DNA of 38,641 nt from a virus: IMG/VR virus record IMGVR_UViG_3300042892_002737, positions 1-38,641 of that record, one strand, 5' to 3'. Positions 1-6,968 of the stretch are shown in pieces; position 1 is the first letter of the stretch; each line of letters starts with the position of its first letter. The position numbers and the translations under genes are program-made. The notes below the pieces were generated by a model. The model did not search any database. It worked only from the letters and a program-made list of their open reading frames with translations, and had not been told where the DNA came from.

Positions 1-2
1 AT

Positions 3-788
3 ACAGTAGATGCCAACACTGCGTTTCAGTCTAATCTAGATGGCCCATTTATTAATATACCCAATCATGCGGTTACTCATATATATGGAGCAACTCCCAA
101 CTACGCCGTTAAGAAATTTGGCAAAGCCAGTATGCATTTTTCAAATAAAGAAGGTGGAAATCTTATTGATAGGATGAATCTTGGCGGCAGCAGTTGGACC
201 ACACGCCCAATGGACATATATTACAATGATATGACCATTGAATTGTGGGCTAATTGGTGGGACGCTGCAGCCGGCGGCAAAGCACCTACTGCAACATATG
301 GCAATTGCCTGATGCACTACGCGGGATCACTGATGATAGGTATAAATTCCGCCGGACAATGGATTTTTAGACGACAGGGTGGTGGTGGAACCAGCCCTAC
401 TATATACTGGGCTATAACCTCACCCGTGTATGCTGCTACAGTAACTAATAACGCCTGGGATTTTGTAGCATTTGTTCGCAGGGGCGGAAACTATTATTTC
501 TATATTAATGGCGTTGAATATCCTGGAACCAATTATGGTAGTAATTTTGGTACATACGCATCAAATGGTCCTACTACCAATATAAATGATACGCCCACAG
601 GTAACTCACTGCATTTGGGATGTGATACAAATGTGGCAGGAGAGACTTCATGGTCGGGTAATGTACAAGATTTCAGAGTTACGCATATAGCTAGGTATGA
701 TACTGTAGTAATTAATAATGTGCCCACAATGTGTCATAGGGGTACAAGAACGCCGGCGTTGCCCACTGCTCTATTTCCAACTAAATAA
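3..788 (+). CDS. LamG/concanavalin-like structural protein, 5' partial
   Basis: The frame is open from the first bases of the window, so the true start lies upstream and only the C-terminal 261 residues are visible. The segment running from D-G-P-F-I-N-I-P-N through F-G-K-A-S-M-H-F matches the first strands of LamG-like (concanavalin A-fold) domains. A later F-R-V-T-x-I-A-R-Y motif near the end is typical of the last strand of such domains in phage proteins. In tailed phages these domains sit on tail fibres or baseplate parts and often bind sugars; a role in host recognition is inference. The stop is two bases before the next gene, which looks like a fibre-assembly chaperone, so a fibre role fits. 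The 5' part and domain order are unknown. Confidence 0.72.
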   Translation, partial: TVDANTAFQSNLDGPFINIPNHAVTHIYGATPNYAVKKFGKASMHFSNKEGGNLIDRMNLGGSSWTTRPMDIYYNDMTIELWANWWDAAAGGKAPTATYGNCLMHYAGSLMIGINSAGQWIFRRQGGGGTSPTIYWAITSPVYAATVTNNAWDFVAFVRRGGNYYFYINGVEYPGTNYGSNFGTYASNGPTTNINDTPTGNSLHLGCDTNVAGETSWSGNVQDFRVTHIARYDTVVINNVPTMCHRGTRTPALPTALFPTK

Positions 789-790
789 TT

Positions 791-1192
791 ATGATTATAT
801 ATAACTTTCCAACTAGTCCTACTGACAACCAGACTCATACTTATAACGGCAGAGTCTACACTTTTAGCCAAGCTGATCTGGCTTGGTATTCGCCTACAGT
901 AAGCAATGACACAGATCCTGCATTGATATCAGCGGAAACAATAGGCAGCGGCGTTCGTGTGGTATTCAATGTACAAGAACTTGCGGTTGATATGCAGTGG
1001 GCCCAAGTACGCCACATACGTGACATCAAAATCAATGAAATAGAATGGCGTTACAATCGCTATGCCAGACTGGCCAGACTGAACTTGACTCAGATTGATT
1101 CTATCACAGATTTGGACAGTTATGTTCAGGCTCTGGCTGACATCACCTTACAATCCAGTCCCACTGATGTTTCTTGGCCCACAATGCCATAA
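791..1192 (+). CDS. Tail-fibre assembly chaperone-like protein
   Basis: This is a 133-residue protein. The C-terminal part has the layout of phage tail-assembly chaperone domains: a helical stretch with R-Y-x-R-L-A-R-L, then a conserved end with V-Q-A-L-A-D-I and V-S-W-P. The N-terminal 45 residues contain Y-N-G-R-V-Y-T-F and A-W-Y-S, a pattern found in small beta modules of phage fibre proteins. Family members help fold or trimerise the fibre encoded next to them. Its place two bases behind the LamG-like gene supports co-expression with that gene. No membrane segment or signal peptide is visible. The call rests on the C-terminal motif and context. Confidence 0.5.
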   Translation: MIIYNFPTSPTDNQTHTYNGRVYTFSQADLAWYSPTVSNDTDPALISAETIGSGVRVVFNVQELAVDMQWAQVRHIRDIKINEIEWRYNRYARLARLNLTQIDSITDLDSYVQALADITLQSSPTDVSWPTMP

Positions 1193-1237
1193 TTGTATTT
1201 TATGGGCTGATGTTCTATCAAGATAAGTAGTTATCTA

Positions 1238-1672
1238 ATGAACCCATTTCAATTGAACTATGAAACCAGATTGTCTAGTTGGCATGCGTTAAAAGCTGAA
1301 GTGGCACCAGCTGAACTGCAGGTCAAGTGCCAGTCCATTGACAATTGGTGGCAAAGGGCACCACTAGTTGCCCATTACCTACACACTCACGATATCCAAA
1401 GTTGGCCCGGACCCTGGGAACTTTTGGTAGAAAACACCTACTGTGAGGTTGCAAGAGCACTGGGAATGTGTTATACTCTGTACATGACTGGCACACAGGA
1501 CTTTGAATTGGTAGAAGCCACAGACAACATGGGCAATGATGTGGTATTAGTCCTTGTGGACCGCGCAAAATATATACTTAATTATTGGCCCGACACAGTG
1601 TTAAATAACTGTCTACAAGACTTTAGTATCAAAAAACAAATAGACCTAGCTGTACTAGTACAAAAATTATAA
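1238..1672 (+). CDS. Conserved phage hypothetical protein (144 aa)
   Basis: I do not recognise a function. The protein is rich in Trp and Tyr, with W-W (residues 37-38), H-Y-L-H, W-P-G-P-W-E-L and Y-C-E-V-A-R-A-L-G-M-C-Y-T. It reads as a compact alpha/beta protein without membrane segments. It lies 12 bases before nrdA and so is probably co-transcribed with it. There is no clear Shine-Dalgarno before the ATG. Instead a perfect 6-bp inverted repeat (AGATAA, 1221-1226; TTATCT, 1231-1236) ends directly before the start codon and could hide or present it. Codon use resembles its neighbours. Confidence 0.7.
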   Translation: MNPFQLNYETRLSSWHALKAEVAPAELQVKCQSIDNWWQRAPLVAHYLHTHDIQSWPGPWELLVENTYCEVARALGMCYTLYMTGTQDFELVEATDNMGNDVVLVLVDRAKYILNYWPDTVLNNCLQDFSIKKQIDLAVLVQKL

Positions 1673-1684
1673 TACGGAAGATCA

Positions 1685-4009
1685 ATGAACATAAACGTAA
1701 TTAAGCGCGATGGGGAAGTCGTTCCTCTAGACATCAACAAGATTCAACGACAGGTAGCATTTGGCTGCAAGGGCATAGATAACGTCAGTCCCAGCATGAT
1801 TGAAATCAAAGCCCAAATTCAATTACACGATAAGATCAGCACAGAAACAATCGACGAACTATTGCTCAAGGCCATGGTTGATTTGATTGATGAGAGCGAA
1901 AACCCAGATATCAACAATGTAAACTATCAATATGTAGCAGGCAGACAAAAAGTCAGCATGTTGCGTAAAGAAGTATATGGCGTGTATGAACCGCCCAAAC
2001 TGTATGATATCGTTAAGAAGAATGTGGATGAGGGCATGTATACTACTGACTTGCTTGACTGGTACACTGAAGATGAATGGAATATCATTGACCTGTTTAT
2101 TGACCATGGCAAGGATGAACAATACTCCTACGCGGCTATCGCACAATTATGCGAAAAGTACCTAGTACAGAACCGTGCCACTGGTCAAATTTTTGAGACT
2201 CCACAGGTCAGATATGCTATCGCCGCAGCTACTGCGTTTCATAATGAAGATAAAGACAAGAGGTTAAAATATGTTAAAGAATATTATGAATGCGCTAGTG
2301 ATGGTCAGTTTACTTTGGCTACCCCTGTACTTGCAGGCCTGGGTACTACTACTAAGCAGTTTAGTTCTTGTGTTCTTATTACTAGCGATGATACTCTTGA
2401 CAGCATTTTCGCCGCTGGAGAAATGATGGCCAAATATGCCAGCAAACGTGCTGGCATTGGCTTAGAGATTGGCAGAATCAGACCAGTTGGCGCACCCATT
2501 AGAAACGGTGAGATCAAACACACTGGCATGATCCCTTTCCTAAAAAAATGGTTCGGCGACTTACGCAGTTGCAGCCAGGGCGGAGTCAGAAATGCCAGTT
2601 GCACAGTTACATTCCCCATATGGCATTATCAGTTTGAAGATTTAATCGTATTAAAGAACAATCAGGGCACTGAAGAAACACGTGTAAGACAAATGGATTA
2701 CTCGGTGGTGGTGAGCAAGATGTTCTGGAACAGATACAAGAACAATGAGAACATCACACTGTTTGATCCCAACGATGTGCCTGATTTGTATGAAGCATTC
2801 TACAGAGATACAGCAGATTTTGAACGCCTGTACACCATGTACGAAACTAAAAAGGGCATCAAACGTAAGGTGTTGCCAGCAGTTGAGGTATTTAAAAATG
2901 GTATCTTAAAAGAGCGAACTGACACTGGCAGAATCTATTTGGTCAACATTGATAATGTTATCAATCAAGGTCCATTTGATACCAAGGTCAATCCAATCTA
3001 TCAGAGTAACCTCTGCCAAGAGATACTGTTGCCCACTAAGCCATTTCAACGTATTGAAGATGACCGCGGCCGTATTGCCCTATGCACACTGGGCAGTATA
3101 AATTGGGGTAGCTTTAAGAATCCACAGGACATGCGCAAGTCGTGCAGACTGTTAGTACGTAGCCTGAGCAATCTGTTGACATACCAAGATTTCTTGAGTA
3201 TACAAAGCCTGTTGGCCAATAAAGAATTTGAGCCACTGGGTGTGGGTGTTACCAATCTGGCCTACTGGCATGCCAAACGCAGCTTCAAGTATGGCGAACC
3301 AGAAGCACTGGCTGAGGTCAAGCGTTGGATGGAACATCAGGCCTATTATTTGACTGAAGCCAGTGTTGAATTGGCTGAAGAACGTGGTGCATGTGAGTTG
3401 AGCAGCCAAACGTATTACGGTAAAGGCATCTTTCCCTGGGAGCGCAGAGCACCAGGTGCCAATGAACTCACAGACTTTGCTCCCAGCATGGATTGGGAAT
3501 CACTCAGAGTCAAGCTGCTCAAGCATGGTATCAGAAATGCTACACTGATGGCAATTGCTCCAGTAGAATCCAGCTCAGTGGTATTGAACAGCACCAATGG
3601 TATTGAAATGCCCATGGAACTGATCAGCGTTAAAGAATCAAAAGCTGGTTCATTTGTGCAAGTGGTGCCAGAGTACAAACGATTGAAGAATCGTTATCAG
3701 TTGATGTGGGATCAGCGTGATTGCATAGACTACTTGAAGACCTCAGCAGTTTTAGCAGTGTACATTGATCAGAGCATAAGTACTAATACCTTTTACAATC
3801 CAGCTTACTTTGAAAACGGCAAGATCCCTGCAACACTGATAGCCAAGAACTTGATGTTGGCATACAAATTTGGTTTAAAAACAATGTATTACAGCTTGAT
3901 TAATAAGTCAGGCAGCAAAGCACAGCTAACCGATGCCAAAGACAACATCATTGAGTTTAAGGTAGAAACACCAGATGATGACGATTTTTGCGAAGCATGC
4001 GTCCTCTGA
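1685..4009 (+). CDS. nrdA: Ribonucleoside-diphosphate reductase, class Ia alpha subunit
   Basis: NrdA reduces ribonucleoside diphosphates to deoxy forms, giving dNTPs for phage replication. The 774-residue length is normal. An N-terminal ATP-cone (about residues 1-90, opening with V-I-K-R-D-G) indicates allosteric control. The active-site cysteine pair partner is C229 (F-S-S-C-V-L). The N-L-C-Q-E motif supplies N442, the thiyl-radical C444 and E446. The radical-transfer tyrosines are the pair Y735-Y736. The C-terminal C-E-A-C-V-L carries the two shuttle cysteines that are re-reduced by glutaredoxin, encoded downstream at 6166. No intein or intron interrupts it. A weak purine-rich site (GGAAG) precedes the ATG. 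nrdB follows directly. Confidence 0.97.
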   Translation: MNINVIKRDGEVVPLDINKIQRQVAFGCKGIDNVSPSMIEIKAQIQLHDKISTETIDELLLKAMVDLIDESENPDINNVNYQYVAGRQKVSMLRKEVYGVYEPPKLYDIVKKNVDEGMYTTDLLDWYTEDEWNIIDLFIDHGKDEQYSYAAIAQLCEKYLVQNRATGQIFETPQVRYAIAAATAFHNEDKDKRLKYVKEYYECASDGQFTLATPVLAGLGTTTKQFSSCVLITSDDTLDSIFAAGEMMAKYASKRAGIGLEIGRIRPVGAPIRNGEIKHTGMIPFLKKWFGDLRSCSQGGVRNASCTVTFPIWHYQFEDLIVLKNNQGTEETRVRQMDYSVVVSKMFWNRYKNNENITLFDPNDVPDLYEAFYRDTADFERLYTMYETKKGIKRKVLPAVEVFKNGILKERTDTGRIYLVNIDNVINQGPFDTKVNPIYQSNLCQEILLPTKPFQRIEDDRGRIALCTLGSINWGSFKNPQDMRKSCRLLVRSLSNLLTYQDFLSIQSLLANKEFEPLGVGVTNLAYWHAKRSFKYGEPEALAEVKRWMEHQAYYLTEASVELAEERGACELSSQTYYGKGIFPWERRAPGANELTDFAPSMDWESLRVKLLKHGIRNATLMAIAPVESSSVVLNSTNGIEMPMELISVKESKAGSFVQVVPEYKRLKNRYQLMWDQRDCIDYLKTSAVLAVYIDQSISTNTFYNPAYFENGKIPATLIAKNLMLAYKFGLKTMYYSLINKSGSKAQLTDAKDNIIEFKVETPDDDDFCEACVL

Positions 4010-4035
4010 TTGAATTACATAATAAGAAAACACTA

Positions 4036-5136
4036 ATGAGCACAGAACAATATAATATAAGCAAGCAGACCAATTATCTAAAACGCACAATGTTTTTAGA
4101 TGAGGCAGGTCCAGTTACCGTACAACGATTTGAAGAAGTCAAGTATCCGCGTTTAGCCAAGTATGAAGAAACTGCACGTGGATTCTTTTGGGTACCAGAA
4201 GAAATCAGCTTGACCAAAGACAAGATGGATCACAAAGATTCAAGTGATGCTATCAAACATATCTTTACCAGCAACCTATTGAGACAAACTGCGCTGGACA
4301 GTATACAGGGCAGAGCACCAAGTCAGGTATTCAGTCCAGTTATCAGTATCCCGGAACTGGAAGCACTGGTAAGCAACTGGAGTTTTTATGAGACAAATAT
4401 TCACAGTAAATCATACAGTCATATCATACGCAATGTGTACAATGTGCCCAAAGAGGAGTTCAACAAGATACATGATACAAAAGAAATAGTAGAGATGGCT
4501 GCCAACATTGGACGCTACTATGAAATATTGCATCAGTTAAATTGCAAGAAAGAATTAGGTCAACCAGTAAGTACCCACGAACACAAGCGAGCAATTTGGA
4601 TGGCATTGCATGCCAGCTATGCACTGGAAGCACTGCGCTTTATGGTAAGTTTCGCAACAAGCTTGGCCATGGTAGAAAACAGAATCTACATTGGCAATGG
4701 CAACATCATCAGTTTGATCCTACAAGACGAACTGCTACACACTGAATGGACCGCATGGCTGATCAACAATGTGAAAAAAGATGATCCTGTATTTCAGGAA
4801 TTGGAAAACGAATGCAAGGAAGAAGTATATGATTTGTATAAAGAAGTAATCAAGGAAGAAAAAGAATGGGCAACCTACCTGTTTAGTAAAGGGGTAGTAA
4901 TTGGATTGAATGCTGAAATTCTACAAGATTTTGTAGACTGGACCGCATTCAACAGACTGAAGGATATTGGCATTCGCTATATGGACAATCATCCTAAAAT
5001 TAGTCCTATTCCCTGGTTCAACAAGCACCTGAACATCAACAAGAAACAGTCAGCACTACAAGAGACTGAATCAACCAACTATGTTATTGGTGCCATGTCA
5101 GACACAGTGAATTACGACGAATTACCAGAATTATAA
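4036..5136 (+). CDS. nrdB: Ribonucleoside-diphosphate reductase, class Ia beta subunit
   Basis: NrdB holds the diiron-tyrosyl radical cofactor that starts catalysis in NrdA. I chose the ATG at 4036 (366 aa) because the family-like sequence begins there. Open frame extends further upstream into nrdA (ATG 3997), so an overlapping start is possible. Ligands are visible in order: Asp in L-D-S-I-Q-G-R, Glu and His in F-Y-E-T-N-I-H-S-K-S-Y with the radical Tyr at its end, Glu in L-E-A-L-R-F, and Glu/His in Q-D-E-L-L-H. The spacing between the second ligand pair is E-x3-H, not the usual E-x2-H. The C-terminal tail ending in N-Y-D-E-L-P-E-L would dock on NrdA. A diverged copy of this tail lies at 5765-5851. 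Confidence 0.95.
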   Translation: MSTEQYNISKQTNYLKRTMFLDEAGPVTVQRFEEVKYPRLAKYEETARGFFWVPEEISLTKDKMDHKDSSDAIKHIFTSNLLRQTALDSIQGRAPSQVFSPVISIPELEALVSNWSFYETNIHSKSYSHIIRNVYNVPKEEFNKIHDTKEIVEMAANIGRYYEILHQLNCKKELGQPVSTHEHKRAIWMALHASYALEALRFMVSFATSLAMVENRIYIGNGNIISLILQDELLHTEWTAWLINNVKKDDPVFQELENECKEEVYDLYKEVIKEEKEWATYLFSKGVVIGLNAEILQDFVDWTAFNRLKDIGIRYMDNHPKISPIPWFNKHLNINKKQSALQETESTNYVIGAMSDTVNYDELPEL

Positions 5137-5145
5137 GAGGTCATT

Positions 5146-5721
5146 ATGTTAAAAAAGATTATAGCTATTGGAATTCTTGCTGCTGCCACCGGTACAATTA
5201 CGTATACTGCATTTCCCACTGCAGTAAACGATCAAATTACCGATTCAGTTACACAAGTAAATCCCAACATTGAGCAATCAGACAAGATCAATGGTAAAGT
5301 TCCACCGAACAAGCCAAGTAAGACTATGTTTGAATCTAGAGTAATTACGCAAGATATATTGGATGCTAAGGGCAAGCCAACAGGATGGACAATCGTAACA
5401 TCACGTAGTGTAAGAGATCAAAATACACGTAGCCCTATTCATGTACATCCTCACGGTGGTCAAACGTGTGTAGTATCTGGAGAGATGAGTTTGTACCTAG
5501 ACGGTGAACCCACAGTACAAACAGCTGGACCTGGTGAATGTTATTGGATGCCATCTGGGCGTAGAATGAGTGGAGTTAACTCTGCTGACAGTCGTACTAT
5601 AATGATTGACACATTTGTAGTACCTAAAGGAGAGCAGGTTTGGATAGTAGTAGAACCAGGCATGACAGATGCACAAGATCAATTTGATAAATTATTCAAG
5701 ACAGAGAAACATTCACATTAA
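5146..5721 (+). CDS. Exported cupin-domain protein
   Basis: The 191-residue protein starts with K-K and a hydrophobic stretch (residues 4-25), so it is exported or membrane-anchored. The rest forms a single cupin barrel. Motif 1 reads H-V-H-P-H-G-G-Q-T-C-V-V-S-G-E: the two metal-type histidines are present but Gln stands where Glu is usual. Motif 2 (P-S-G-R-R-M-S-G-V-N) lacks the usual histidine. Metal binding is therefore uncertain; a sugar- or signal-binding role or a divergent oxygenase are alternatives. It sits between nrdB and a decayed second copy of the nrdB 3' end, which suggests that the gene was inserted here. GAGG before the ATG is a plausible ribosome site. Confidence 0.75.
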   Translation: MLKKIIAIGILAAATGTITYTAFPTAVNDQITDSVTQVNPNIEQSDKINGKVPPNKPSKTMFESRVITQDILDAKGKPTGWTIVTSRSVRDQNTRSPIHVHPHGGQTCVVSGEMSLYLDGEPTVQTAGPGECYWMPSGRRMSGVNSADSRTIMIDTFVVPKGEQVWIVVEPGMTDAQDQFDKLFKTEKHSH

Positions 5722-5764
5722 GAGAAAAATTATATGTTAAACAAAAGTAAACAATAATTAGTAA

Positions 5765-5851
5765 TCAGCAGTACAAGAAACTGAATCAACTAACTATGTA
5801 ATTGGAGTAATGTCCGATACAGTAAATTATGATGAATTACCTTCGTTGTAA
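5765..5851 (+). pseudogene. Remnant second copy of the nrdB 3' end
   Basis: These 29 codons including the stop read as the C-terminus of NrdB. They match the real end (5050-5136) at 25 of 28 amino-acid positions, but differ by many synonymous third-base changes. Directly upstream the frame is closed by stop codons, so the piece is not translated as part of a protein. The pattern (protein conserved, codons changed) means it came from a homologous, once functional nrdB. The cupin gene lies between the two copies. The simplest reading is that a recombination event brought in a foreign nrdB end plus cupin, or displaced the resident end. Confidence 0.85.
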
Positions 5852-5897
5852 TAATCAGCAGAGCAATACCAAAAACACACTATACTAGGAGAAATAT

Positions 5898-6164
5898 ATG
5901 GAAACAATTTTAGGATCAATTTTATGGTTGTCATTTGCATGGACACCAATGGGAACATTTGAAGCCAATGGGCAATGTTTAAACGTCAATTCCAATACAG
6001 CATTATTTAGTTTAGTCGGAACCACATATGGTGGCGACGGCCGAAATAATTTTTGCTTACCAGATTTACGCCCCAAGAACAAAGACGGAAAGCCAGATCC
6101 AACTTGGGCCAATGGTCCACGTGCAGTCATTGTAGCCAATGGCATTTATCCATCACGCCCATAA
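5898..6164 (+). CDS. Small tail-collar domain protein
   Basis: This 88-residue protein is essentially one tail-collar domain (the family named after phage tail collar and microcystin-dependent proteins). Recognisable parts are the opening I-L-G-S-I-L-W, C-L-N-V-N-S-N-T-A-L-F-S-L-V-G-T-T-Y-G-G-D-G and F-C-L-P-D-L-R. Such domains occur at fibre tips or as stand-alone minor tail proteins. A good Shine-Dalgarno (AGGAG) lies before the ATG. The gene directly precedes glutaredoxin with one base between stop and start, so structural and metabolic genes are mixed in one transcript here. Confidence 0.85.
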   Translation: METILGSILWLSFAWTPMGTFEANGQCLNVNSNTALFSLVGTTYGGDGRNNFCLPDLRPKNKDGKPDPTWANGPRAVIVANGIYPSRP

Positions 6165-6165
6165 T

Positions 6166-6399
6166 ATGAAAGCAATAGTATGGAGCAAGTATTTTTGCCC
6201 TCACTGTGAGCAAGCAAAGGCATTGCTCACTCAACGGGGCATTGAGTTTGAAGAAAAGAAGATAGGCGACGGGTTTACCAAAGAAGATTTATTAGAAGAA
6301 ATCCCAACAGCCAGAACAGTTCCGCAGATTTATCTTGACGGTCAATTGATAGGTGGATTTACAGAACTTAAACAACACTTACAACAGAAAGCTATATGA
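6166..6399 (+). CDS. Glutaredoxin
   Basis: The 77-residue thioredoxin-fold protein has the active site C-P-H-C at residues 11-14, the cis-proline loop T-V-P-Q-I-Y and the G-G-F-T-E glutathione-binding turn. It would re-reduce the C-terminal cysteine pair of NrdA, as phage glutaredoxins do, acting in the cytoplasm. Length and motif order are normal. I chose the ATG at 6166 because it starts the first beta strand (M-K-A-I-V-W-S-K). The stop overlaps the start of the next gene by four bases (ATGA), which indicates translational coupling. Confidence 0.93.
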   Translation: MKAIVWSKYFCPHCEQAKALLTQRGIEFEEKKIGDGFTKEDLLEEIPTARTVPQIYLDGQLIGGFTELKQHLQQKAI

Positions 6400-6692
6400 T
6401 TAAAGAAAACCAAATCTATGTATTTAAATTGAATTCAGGCGAAGAATTGCTGGCCAAAGTGGTAGCAATTGCAGATGCATACTATACAATAACCAACCCA
6501 GTGTCAATTGCACCCAGTCAACAGGGTTTGGGCATGGTTCCCAGCTTGTTCACTGCAGATATGGACAGTGAAATTAGACTAAATACTAGTGCAATAACAG
6601 TTAGTGCTATACCAGCTGAAGAAATTCAAGTTAAATATATAGAAGCAACAACTGGTTTAGTAGTTCCCGAAAAGAAGGTTATTTTAGGATAA
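6396..6692 (+). CDS. Conserved phage protein, possible Sm-like barrel
   Basis: The 98-residue protein begins V-F-K-L-N-S-G-E-E-L-L-A-K-V-V, followed by Y-Y-T-I-T-N-P-V-S-I. This strand-turn pattern is seen in small Sm/LSm-like beta barrels and in a family of small phage proteins; I infer the fold from the pattern only. No catalytic residues are evident. It is coupled to glutaredoxin by an ATGA overlap and sits three bases before the PAAR gene. A role in virion assembly or RNA binding is possible but not shown. Confidence 0.7.
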   Translation: MIKENQIYVFKLNSGEELLAKVVAIADAYYTITNPVSIAPSQQGLGMVPSLFTADMDSEIRLNTSAITVSAIPAEEIQVKYIEATTGLVVPEKKVILG

Positions 6693-6695
6693 GAT

Positions 6696-6968
6696 ATGCC
6701 AAAGTTGAGCAGACAGGGTGATAAGAATCAAGCAGGCGGCGCCATACAGCGCGGCGCAGCTACGGTGTTTGCCAACGGCACGGCTGTGGGCCTGCATGTC
6801 AGCTCAATCACTGCTCATGCTCCCTGGGAATCTCCCCACTCAACTGCTACAACTTCCAGTGCCAGTCCAACTGTCTTCTGCGAAGGTGCCCAAGTACTCA
6901 GAGTGGGATCCACTAATACCTGCGGTCACAGTATAGTAACAGGCAGCGAGGACATTTTCGTACCATGA
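6696..6968 (+). CDS. PAAR-domain tail spike tip protein
   Basis: The 90-residue protein has the PAAR family layout: R-Q-G-D at the start, an early G-G-A-I-Q-R-G-A segment, a central P-H-S and a late C-G-H-S. PAAR proteins form the sharpened, metal-binding cone at the tip of contractile tail spikes (T4 gp5.4 type) that pierces the host envelope. This supports a contractile-tailed phage. His and Cys residues near the middle and end are candidate metal ligands. The stop overlaps the next start (ATGA), tying it to the large protein that follows, perhaps its structural partner. Confidence 0.88.
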   Translation: MPKLSRQGDKNQAGGAIQRGAATVFANGTAVGLHVSSITAHAPWESPHSTATTSSASPTVFCEGAQVLRVGSTNTCGHSIVTGSEDIFVP

